Origin: Globodera rostochiensis
Taxonomy: Eukaryota; Nematoda; Chromadorea; Rhabditida; Heteroderidae
Length of the DNA: 64,000 nucleotides
NCBI GenBank assembly: GCA_018350325.1
Contig: JAEVLN010000011.1
Location: forward strand, 2,724,449-2,788,448
Direction of reading: 5' to 3'
Made by a program: the position numbers and the translations under genes. The notes beneath the pieces are model-generated. The model was given only the letters and a program-made list of their open reading frames with translations. It had not been told where the DNA came from and did no database searches. Numbering within the stretch: position 1 is the first letter of the stretch; every line of letters begins with the position of its first letter. This document shows, piece by piece, positions 21,660 through 31,820 of the stretch.

Positions 21660-24600
21660 TGGTTGTGACCGCCCGTCCCTATTGGCAGCCCATGATTTGG
21701 TTCTGTCCCCTCTCATTCGTTTGGTTGGTTGCCCGGGGGACCATGACGTACCCTCCGGGGCATTTTTGTCATGTGAGAGTGAGTGACAGAAAAAAGAGTG
21801 ACAGAGAAAGAGAGATTCTTCGTCCGTCCCCCCGGGCATTTCTCCGCTTTTAGCTGCAGTCCAAACAAAACCATTGGCGGGACGGCTGAAAGGGCGGGGT
21901 TTTGATGCGCAAGCGCCACACAACTCGACCACTTTTTTCCCAACGGCACTTCCCTCCCCTCCGGCGCTAATCCGCCAAATTGTTTTGACGATATCGAGAT
22001 TACCTGCGGGGATGTAGCCAATTTGCGTCAAAAGGATCGGGTAAATTTGATTTGATCACTTACAAAAGTCAGAAAATAGGGTGCCTAAATTAATCAGAAT
22101 CGAATTTCGACAACAAACAGCAGATCAGAACGGCACTTTTCTGTTTGCGCCTAATTCCGCCAGTCCCGCCGATGCGCCTATGGCCCTCCGTCCCCTAATA
22201 GCCGCTTCCTCTTCCTCTTCTTCTTCCCTTCGCTCTCCCCATTCTTCTTCTTCCTCTTCTTCTTCTTCTTCCCTTCGCTCCTCCCATTCTTCTTCTTCTT
22301 CTTTTTCTTCTTCCTTTCGCTCTCCCCATTCTTCTTCTTCCTCTTCTTCTTCTTCTTCCCTTCGCTCCCCCCATTCTTCTTCTTCTTCTTCTTCCCTTCG
22401 CTCCCCCCATTCTTCTTCTTCCTCTTCTTCTTCTTCCCTTCGCTCCCCCCATTCTTCTTCTTCCTCTTCTCCTTCTTCTTCTTCCCTTCGCTCCCCCCAT
22501 TCTTCTTCTTCCTCTTCTTCTTCTTCCCTTCGCTCCTCCCATTCTTCTTCGTCCCCACCCCCAAATTCGTTCCTTCTTCTTCACATCCTCCTCCTCTTCG
22601 TTGAGCCAATTTCCGCCTCATTTATCGGCCCGACCTCCTCCGAATTGGACATTTCAGTTGGCCAAGAAGAAGACCGTAACAACAATTGTAACATTTTGCG
22701 ACAAAACGGAACCGGTCCGTTTTGACGACAGAGGCAAAATGTTGCCAAAAAGAGAGACTTTTTCGGAATATTTACCATAAATCTCAGGAGGATGGATACC
22801 TTTTAAGACAGTAAATTTGGTTTTTATTAAGAGCCCGAAAAACTAACGGATGCGCAATTGTCGGATTATGGAAATTGCCTTTGGGAATTTCTGAATGCGC
22901 GCGAGCGGAGCCAATCGCTCCATCCGACGCACCCTTTTGTTACGCCGCCATTGGTCCCGGCACAATTAAGCAGCGATTAGCGAACATTTAATGTTAAGGA
23001 ATATCCTCTAAAGATTGGCGTGGAACAGTTGGTGGTCGAGCAAGTGGATACGGTAAGAGAACGTGTGTGCCGTGGTTGGGGTGGTTGTGGCATTCGGAGT
23101 TGTGGCACAAAGTCCATAACCTTGAAATCCCCGCTTGGGGGGCACAAACACTGTCATTCTGTTTTTTCAGCTTTCCAAAGGGTCCACCGAGTTCAATGTG
23201 TTCGGACACATGCTCATCGTCAGTTGCTTTCCAACAATTATTTGAACCGATCATTTCGCCCCATAAAGTGGTGGAATGACTCTCGACTGGGCTGGGATAG
23301 CAAAGACTGGCACTTGGAAGAGTTGGAGTTGAAGGACTCGCAAGTGCAGGAGGTGTGGACGCCCAGCTTCACCGACGAGACGTAATTTGGGCGGGTGGGG
23401 GCGGGGGGAGTGCGTGCCATGCCGAAATGTTTTTGAAGGAATTGCGGCGCGGTGGAGGGATGTCTGTCCAGGGTAAACGAACAAAAGCCTAAATTAAGTG
23501 CCGCCATTTAAACCTCTCACTTTTAGGTGGCCGATTTGGCACTGACGCCGTCCGGCCGTGTGACGGCACGCCTCGTCTTTCGCTACCCATCCTTTTGCCG
23601 AATTGACTATCACAGGCAAATGGGAAAAGAAAATAGAAAGAAACAAAGGGCTTCTGCTGGAGATGAACTCTCCGCCACGGAATGAAAGAGTTCCCTGGAG
23701 GGGCTTTCGGGTGGTTACCCTATAAAAGGAGACGACCTCCTCCAACTCCAGCATTCTCTCCACAAAACAGTTACCCCGAGGAGCGGAACGACTGCTGTTT
23801 GTACATGAGTGTGGCGGACATTGGCAGGACGGTGAAGTTCATTGTGCAGATCACCCAGAGAAGGACGGCACTTTCCTCCAAATTGGTTCCGATCAGTCGC
23901 GTTGAACAAGGACTGTCGGCCATTGTGGTGACCAACTTGGAAACTTCAGTTTGGGCCGTTCAGGTCCAAAATTCAAATTTGGTTACCATTTTGGCTTTTA
24001 ATTCAGCACCAATCGTTGGAAAACGTTCGCATCGAAGGCAATCGTGGCGAGCATCTGCAGCTGTGCGTTCAGGCAAAAAAGGAAATGGGCACACTTCGAA
24101 TTGCCCTCCGCATTCCGGTCACCATCGCCACACTGTGAGAGAATTGGCCAAAAATGGATAGAGAAAAGAAGACCTGGAAATCAACGAAATCCAAAATTTT
24201 TGGGGTGGCAAAGTTCTCTAAATTAGTCAAAGTGCCGTCATTTTCTTGAAAGCCCCCCGCCCCAAGGCTTATGCTGGTCTCTCCACTGTTCGGCGACCTG
24301 CGCACCCAGGCCCTGGTCAAGCTGCTGACCCTTCTTTTGCAGACCATTTGCTTCCTGTTCCTTTGTTCAATTGCACCCGCCAACGGCTTCGGAGGGTCGA
24401 AGCCCAAACTTTGTGAGTCGCCCCGGGGGTTTTCCAACTTTTGCCCGGTTGGGTCAGAAACCCTAAGCCCATAAGAAGGTCATATTCCCGGCCGCTCGGC
24501 TAATCCAAGCAATGAATTTGATCTGTGCAAATGGCAAAAACAGACAGTAGCTGTACAATATATTCTAACATTTTGGTGTCGGATGGATTCTGTTCAAATC

Positions 24601-25202
24601 ATTTTCACCTCCAAGACACATTCTACGAGTTCATGTTCTCGCTGACCTTTCTCAGCATTTTGGTGACCACCGTTTGTTTGGCTTTGTGCCGAATGAAGCG
24701 CACAATGCCCGCCACACACGGACTGTTCCTGGCGGCGAAAGTAGGTGAATGGGAGGGGTGTGGACGGCATTTTGGAGTTGTAATGGCACTTATGGGAAAG
24801 ACATTCACAATTCCTAAATCCCCCCCCCCCACCAGTCCAGATGCTGAATCACTTCCTTTGCTGCATTGAGCCCGACCCCTCGACAAACTATCAGCAACAA
24901 TTCGGCAAGTGCCCCGCTTGGCACCGTTCCCTCGAAGATTTTCACCTTTTTGTCCCATTTAAAGACGATAGATTTGACACTATCAGCACCCGCGGGGGCA
25001 TTCAGGCACCGAACAGCGGCCCCGCCCTTCAAAACGAGTGAACTTTTGCATTTATTGGTGGACATTTCGGTCTAATTGCCCTCTTCTCCCTCCTCACAGC
25101 TATTCCACGGAATGGCGCCACATTTACATCGCGGCCAACAATCTGTTCTCCGGACTTTGCTTCTCTTTGTTCTGTTTTGTTACCGTTTTCGAAATTATGT
25201 AA
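21660..25202 (+). CDS. Divergent Cys-loop ligand-gated ion channel subunit (LGC type)
   Basis: Pentameric receptor-channel subunit of the plasma membrane. The ATG follows an AG acceptor-like TTTTAAAAAG. A signal peptide core MIWFCPLSFVWLVARG is visible. The ligand-binding domain has GVEQLVVEQVDT, WWNDSRLGWD, VWTPSF and a Cys-loop C-RIDYHSYPEERND-C with exactly 13 residues between cysteines. Pre-M1/M1 is KEMGTLRIALRIPVTIATLL, M2 about QALVKLLTLLLQTICFLFL, M3 YEFMFSLTFLSILVTTVCLA, then an M3-M4 loop, and M4 ends FCFVTVFEIM-stop. Oddities: WTPS replaces the usual WxPD; neither the PAR nor the GEK selectivity motif precedes M2; and the intron inside the Cys-loop uses a GC donor (CACAG/GCAAAT). 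The junction after SFTDET near 23385 does not keep phase by simple splicing, so a tiny exon or indel is possible. Ligand and ion selectivity cannot be told. Confidence 0.82.
22205..22565. repeat. TTC/TCT-rich minisatellite (intron of receptor gene)
   Basis: About nine copies of a 38-47 bp unit: (TTC)n blocks separated by CCCTTCGCTCCCCCCATTC. It is open in several frames (Ser-rich plus, Lys/Gly/Arg-rich minus), but it lies between the exon ending LRQKDR and the exon beginning LAKKKT or PEKLTDAQL of the channel gene. It is a pyrimidine-rich intronic repeat with triplex potential. Confidence 0.85.
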
Positions 25203-25741
25203 CAGAACAAAAGCCCCTACTAACCGCCAATGCCCCGAAACTCCAAGGGTTTAAGCACAAATAACAAATAAAGATGCTTTGATGGACGGACCGCCACCTC
25301 GAGATCGCTTTTTTATCCAATTAAAGTTTTTCAAAAATTAACAGTACCATTTCAAAGAAATTTACGAGACCTGTCTAAGCCGCCCGAAGAGAAAAAGGGG
25401 ACGGACAATTGCATAAGAAGTAAACAAATTGGCTGATCGAGGCGCAACAAACAAAACAGCAATTGTTCGAGGAGAACATTAAATAATAAGCAGTGATCAA
25501 CAACATTAATTAAGTTTAAGGCTTTCAAAATGAATGTATAGCATTGGAATTGGATGAAAAGGCAAATGATGTGGTAAAAGAAATAGCAATGGCAAAGGCA
25601 AAGTGATCGAGAGAATTAATTGAATAAAAGCTGGCCAAAGAGTGTAAAAGTGAAAAGTGTGTATGAAACAACAAAAATAATAAATTTCCCGTAAAATTTT
25701 ATTATTATTATTTTAACTGACAATCTCCAACTTCCTCCCCT
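25203..25741. other. Convergent 3' spacer
   Basis: AT-rich sequence between the 3' ends of the receptor and Argonaute genes. Apart from two AATAAA hexamers in opposite orientation I see no exon or repeat. Confidence 0.6.
25267..25272 (+). terminator. Polyadenylation signal AATAAA of receptor gene
   Basis: AATAAA occurs 65 nt after the receptor stop codon, a typical nematode distance. The next gene (Argonaute) converges from the other side, with its own AATAAA in the minus orientation near 25708-25713. Confidence 0.55.
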
Positions 25742-28700
25742 CTACGCGTTCACGCGCTGGTCGCGCAGTTCCGTTTTGGCATAGCAAAGTCGCTGAGAGA
25801 TGGCTTCATAGTCGAGCTGTCCATCGTCTCGACGCTCTTGAATGGTGTCACGACTGAAAAATAAAAGACAATTAGTAAAAAAAAGCAAAAAAGGAATCGA
25901 AACTCCGTGGGAAATTGGCACTTACTTCACTTTGTAAATGTCTCGGCCACGCTTGGCGTACATGAGGGCGATATAAACCTATAAGGGACCAAAATATTTG
26001 AATATTCATTTGCATTAAATTTACTGGGGCTGGCAGGGATGTCGGCGTATTGATGATTTTGTGGCAGTACGCGAGCGCATTGCACATCTAAATTATAATT
26101 AATGAAAAGCTAATCGATAAGAGTGAAAGTCATTTAATTGGAAAATGCACCCCACTATAACATGTAATGCGTGCAGCTGAAATGGTTTTTACCTGCTGAA
26201 TGTGATCTAACGACATGTGCGACTCATCCAGAAGAACGGAATAACGCGGAGTACGAGTGGTTCCCTAAGAGGGACTAATTTGTCTCGCGACGCCGATTTA
26301 ACAATTGACAATTTTTAAATTAAAATGTTGGTTTGGGTTTTTGTGCTACCTGAACGGCCGCGTGTGTTGCCAAGTAGAACTCGCTGTGTTCCGGGTGGGT
26401 CACCTGCACAAAGTTAAGTGATTGATGTGCGATCGAACATTGATTAAATACATTAATGAATAAATTATTTAAACGAATACTTGACTGTCCAGCACAGTGC
26501 CCGGCTTAATGTTCCAATTAGGGCCTTTCATGCCGGGAAGATTCACAACGTTCATAGCCGAAGCGGGGATCTGACGAAAAGTAAAGAGTTAGCAAATGAT
26601 TATAAGAAATGCGGAACCAGGATGGATGAAAAAACAAAAATATGGGGAAACCCCTAAAAATCCGACTCGACCCTTCACGCACCTCCTCAAAAAGTCGAAT
26701 GTTGTGCGTCTTTTGTGAGACCAACACAGTTAATTTGCATCCATGCGCACCGCATCTAAAAAATGATGAAGTAAGCACAAATTAAGCATGTTTTTAAAGA
26801 ACTTACTCCTTCAGCGCGTGTTTGATCAGCGGAATTTCGTACTGCAGAGACATTCCGAATTGCCCCTCGGAGGTGCCATTTCTGAACATCACCAGCCGTC
26901 TCGGCATGTCCCGGCGGTGCTCGGCGTATCGCGTGACGCATTGAGTAGCAATTTCAGCCAAAGTGGAGAACTTTTCGTCACGACGGGGCTCGTCGAAAAC
27001 GTAATCGCCGACAAAGTCGAAAGGATCCTTCTTCATGTTAGCCGCGTACTAAAGATGGAAGGATGGGAAGGCAGAAAACAAAGCTCCGAGTTCAAACAGT
27101 TCGACGCTATTTGAATTTTTGCTAATAATTTTGAGCTTCTCCAATTCATTGTTCATTTCTAGCTATGAGTATTTCCCCAGTGCTGATGTTACCCCAATCA
27201 CTGAAGGGTCTCTCGGAGTGGCGCCACGGGCCCTCTCGTAATTTCCCATGGCACCCGGATGCGAAACGCCAAGCCCAATGAACAAAGTGCCCTCCGCGAG
27301 CAGTTGTTGCACCCTAAAGAATGGTTCATAGTTCAACGAACAAAAAATAAAACCAAATCTTACTCGGCATTTGACACCCGAACCTGTTCGATAGAGAAAA
27401 AGAATTATTTGTGGAATAATTCAATTTTTAAAGCTTACAGAATAATTAATTCCGCCCAATTTTTCGTTGGATTTCGCTACAATGTTTTCGACGGTCTCCG
27501 GCTTTCCCTTGCGCGCAATTTCGGCAGCGTTCGAAAGCTTCAAGTCTTGGGTGACAATTTCGTATTTCTGTTCGCATGCCTTCATGATCTCTAAAAAAGC
27601 AAAAACGGATGACAGAATTTGATTTATAAAAATTGTGAGCCTTTCCCCCGCCCCAATTGAACACGCATTGCACAATATCTTCATAAAAAAAGGTACCGTG
27701 CAAAGTTTTGATCGCATCACTTGTGATGAAGAAGACAAAGTCACATTTGTACTTCTTGCACTCTTTGATGGTATCCTCCACAATGCCGGGATCCGGCTCA
27801 ATTCTTTGCTGGTCAGATGGGGCTCCAATAGACATTCCGTGTTTACGGCACATTTGCAAATAGGAAGAGATAAAGTTGCTACACAAAAAAAGAAAAACAA
27901 AAAATGAGTCGTTTAGACGATAATATTGTTAGGGATCTGTTTTTAGGCTAGGCTTAGAAAGAGTTAATTTTAAAATTAAAAAAACAAAACTCACTCCATG
28001 TCCATGGCCGTAAAGTTGTATTTCTCGTCGCGCGAACCCCCGGTTATCAAATAAATCTGCAAGTGCAATATTTAAACTTTTATGCAGCGGAATTCGCTAA
28101 ACATACCGCCCAAACCTTCACGTCGGCAGGCGCCAAAAAGAAATTGTTCATGTTCCATTTGGCCTCATCGCGATCGGCTTTCACTTCTTTGTCGGCGTAC
28201 AAAACAGTCGGCAATGGCAAACGACGGGCATCAACAGTCAATGGTTTCTCAGTGACTTAAAATACTGTTTTGGTTGGGTTTTGCTTCAGAACAAGGATAC
28301 TATTAATTCCTGCGGTTTCCAAATATTTGCTTCCGTGCAGATTCAGTGCCGCAACACTACACCTGAAAAGGACAAACAGATTTAAAGACGTACAAAGCTT
28401 AAGACAAAACCCGGACACTTACTCAATTTGACGTTTCAACCGTTCCGGTGGCACCGCAGAAGCCTAAGCCAATCGTTTAATTCTCAGAAATATAAAAAAT
28501 GACAATCACTTTAATCATATCGGCGACTTCACGCTGACTGAGCTGGTTGAGTTGGGCCCGTTGATTGTCTCGGAGTTTGCACAATTCCATAGGATAATAA
28601 TTCGTCTGTCCCTTTTCCAGCGCAGTGGCCAATGGAGCATTTGGAAATCTGTTGTAAATATTCAATCAGTCCAAAACATCGTTGTATAATAAAAACAAAA

Positions 28701-30685
28701 CTGCCTGAGAAACTCGGGGGAGGAGGAAACTAACTCGAGAGTAAATTCGTATTTTCGCAAATAATAGGTCGCCACAGTCACTTTCTCTCCCTGTACGTCG
28801 ATTTTGTGATTTGCTGCACTTGCCGACGACACGCCGCTGAGGCGAACGTCGCGACTACGGCCCTTCGGGTAATCGACCCGGACATGCAACCCTAAAAAAG
28901 AAAAGTTCTTTTTGTCAACCCTGCCCAAATCTTGAAAATCTGTGGTCGCGATGATCCTACCAACTCTCTCAACTCTATGCTTATGTCAGAGTTCTCAGCA
29001 CACCTTTAAGCTGGGCGTTCAAACTTCCGATCAAATTGGGCCTCACTCGCCCGTCTTCAACGATGTTGTTCGGTCCGACGATGGACGAAACTTTCTCCAG
29101 CAAATTGCCGTCGGTGTTGTGGAACGGGGTCTAAAACAAATGTATTCCTTTTGCTTAAATATTCAAAGGAAACCTTTCTGCTCTCGACGATTAAGCCCAC
29201 TTTCTTGTTCCCACGCCCTTGGGGTCCCTGGAACGCGAACGTAATTTTGACATTAATATATTCTCTAAATAAAATGAGCGACCTCAACGTAGCGAATGCT
29301 TTTGTGAATTCCAACTGCCAAATATTTGTTGAATTTGCTCAACACGGGCCCATCTTCCGGCACGAATCCGTGGTTCGAAGGATTGAGAAGGTAAGTGTTA
29401 CCACCGCCAATGATCACGTGTTCTTCCCTAATAAAAAAACTTTGAAAAAAAGAAAGCTGAAAAATTACGGCGTTTGGAGCGGATGTTGTGAGGTAGCCAG
29501 CTCTAGAAACGACGAAAGACTGTGCTAAATAAAAGAATGGTTTTGTTGAAAAATCCAAGCAAAAGGCACTGACGTCCTGCTGAGTCATGTCATTGGTCAG
29601 TTTGGACAGGTCGGCAAGTTCGATCACTTTGTTCACTTTCCTGACCAACATCTGGAAATTGAATCGAATTTCGAAGAAGTTTAGACAGGACGGAATTGAC
29701 TTGGATTTTGAAGAACTTGTTCAAATGTTCAATGTCGGTACAATATTGACGGTCAAGCACGAAAACGCGTTCTTTCTCATGACCCGGTCCAAAGTCCAAC
29801 TCGTGGAGAGTGTACAGACTAAAAATAACGTCGATTATTTTGGGTCAATCCAACCAATCGACTCACATGCACTGAAGGTCGTAGTAAAGCGCAAAACGAT
29901 CGTCTCCAAACACATCGGGATGGAGTCCAAAGAAATGCTCGAAGGCAATACGACAGAAATCGCGACGATCAACAACAACACAACTTAAACAATTCATTAG
30001 TAAAAGCTCATATGTTACTTCTTACTCTTCCTTGGTCCGTTTGGTGAACTCCACTGCTCGCTCCTTGGGCTTCCCTTTCCCGACTTTGGCCGATGCGGAA
30101 ATGGTCACATCGTAACGATACACCGTTCTGAAAAATCGTCAATTTGATCATTCTCTCCGCTTGACCGAAGTCAATCCAAACTTACTTTTGCTGCATTCTC
30201 ACTCCGTAAATGTTCGTAACGATCCGACATCGTTGGCCCTCATGTCCCGGGTCGACCACCGCCTCCAAGTGCGGGTCCCCAACTTCAATCTGTCGAGAAT
30301 TTTGGTGGGAATCGAACACCGCCATTCCCAACTCACTCCGCGGTGCTCAAACTCCTTCTTTATGTCCTCTAACAATTGTGTCTTACGACGCTTCTCCACC
30401 GCCGATGCAGTTGTGGTTGGTGACCTGAATATTCTTAGCTCTTTCCAAAAATCCGCGGCACCAATCGGCACCGAGCAGCTCGAAATATTTTTCGTGGTCT
30501 TACCCCCCTCCGTGCCTAGAACCGCCGCGCCCACCGCCCCTTCGTCCGCCTCGGCCCCTGCCACCGCGGCCTCGGCCGCCGCTTCTTCCACGGCCAGGAG
30601 GTCCCCCGGAGGTTTGCCGCTGCACCGGGGCCCCCTCTCCTCTCTGTCCGAGCGGTATTAAGTTCGCCCCCGTTCCCACAGGCAT
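25742..30685 (-). CDS. WAGO-type Argonaute lacking slicer residues
   Basis: Binds small RNAs for silencing; cytoplasmic or nuclear. Many-exon gene starting MPVGTGANLIPLG with a Gly/Arg-rich (RGG) tail of about 60 residues (30500-30685), followed by the N domain (GVRMQQKTVYRYDVTISAS), PAZ region and PIWI domain. PIWI landmarks: LFIGLGVSHPG (about 27250-27300), RRLVMFRNGTSEGQFG (about 26860-26910), KLTVLVSQKTHN, GTVLDS, THAAVQGTTRTPRYSVLLDE, VCNALAYCHK and LPAPVYIALMYAKRGRD, ending RDQRVNA-stop. In slicing Argonautes the first landmark is GxDVTHP, the second RDG, and the last carries His. Here these positions are Gly, Asn and Asn, so slicing should be lost, as in C. elegans WAGOs that bind secondary 22G RNAs. 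Which WAGO it corresponds to cannot be told. Stop TAG at 25742-25744. Confidence 0.88.
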
Positions 30686-31820
30686 CCTGATTTTTTTAAT
30701 TCGCTAAATTAAAAAACGTTAAAAATGTGATTTGGGAAACACCCTCGAAAACCTCCAATGTTTTCAGAATGGACTGCCCATCATTTGTGCTTTTTAAGTG
30801 GCTAAGTATTAATGTTCAAACTTAATATGTGCACCTGCACATTTTGCTCCTCCTACACACACCAACTCAATTTGAGCCGCCCTTTTCTTTGTTCCAATTG
30901 GATGGGAAACGACACAAAATAAAAGATATTATTGATTCTAATGTTGTGTTGTAACAACAGATGCAAAAATGAAAGGAGAGGAGAGAACAACTCTCTGGGA
31001 TGTTGGGTGGCAGTTCTTTCTACGTGTTAATATTTAAAAACAGACAGATCAAAGAACAAATAAAAATGAAAAGTTGTTCCAACCGTTTTTTGTTGTTTGA
31101 AAAGCAGGGTAATTATATAATAAATCTAGAGAATTCTTACAATTCAAAAAAACTCATGCGAGCATAACTTTTGATAACAGTATTAAAAAAAGTGATTACA
31201 CTAGGTTGATCAAACACCTCATTCATAGAGATCCGAAGACCCCAAAATACACTGAAATCGGGGTGATTTTAGGGGGGAAAAACGCTTGAGGTAATGGATA
31301 GGCTAAAATTTTCTGCAAAAATATTATGCCTGTCAGATAGCCTACTAAATTCAAAAACTCTATTGACTCTAGGCTTTGCGACCAAGCTCTGACAAATTTT
31401 GTAGGAATTACATTTTATGTCACAATTTCTCGGTCAATAAGTCTGGAAATGAGTTTATGGGGGTTTTGAATTCGGGGTTTGGAATTGATCAAAATGGATG
31501 TCACTTCCATGTAAATCCCTAGAAATTCCTTTTTCCAAAGTACTGTCAAACGTCATTGATGAAAAGTAAGGCAACCCAAATTCACTAGATTGCCTGTAGA
31601 AAAGGCAAATAGGCGTTGAAATAGAATTCTAGTTGAGAAAAAGGTAAAATGCCGGGGATTCATTTCTAAAAATGACCAGGAAATTAGGGTTAGGTAGATC
31701 TGTGATTTGAAGGATGAAATTGATTTTTAAAAAAAAGCATTCATGGCTATCACTGATTGCCGTTAAATCAAAAGTGTTCACCTCGTTCAACAATATTTAT
31801 TCACTTATGGCAAAATTTGT
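30686..31820. other. Spacer between Argonaute 5' end and RRP5 3' end
   Basis: About 1.1 kb of AT-rich sequence. It holds the presumed Argonaute promoter and the RRP5 3' end, with a minus-oriented AATAAA at 31796-31801, 20 nt past the RRP5 stop. I see no exon, including no sign of the missing RRP5 C-terminal HAT repeats. Confidence 0.55.

Noticed and set aside
22081..22725. 214-codon Ser-rich plus frame and Lys/Arg/Gly-rich minus frames
   Set aside because: Formed by the TTC-rich minisatellite in an intron of the receptor gene.
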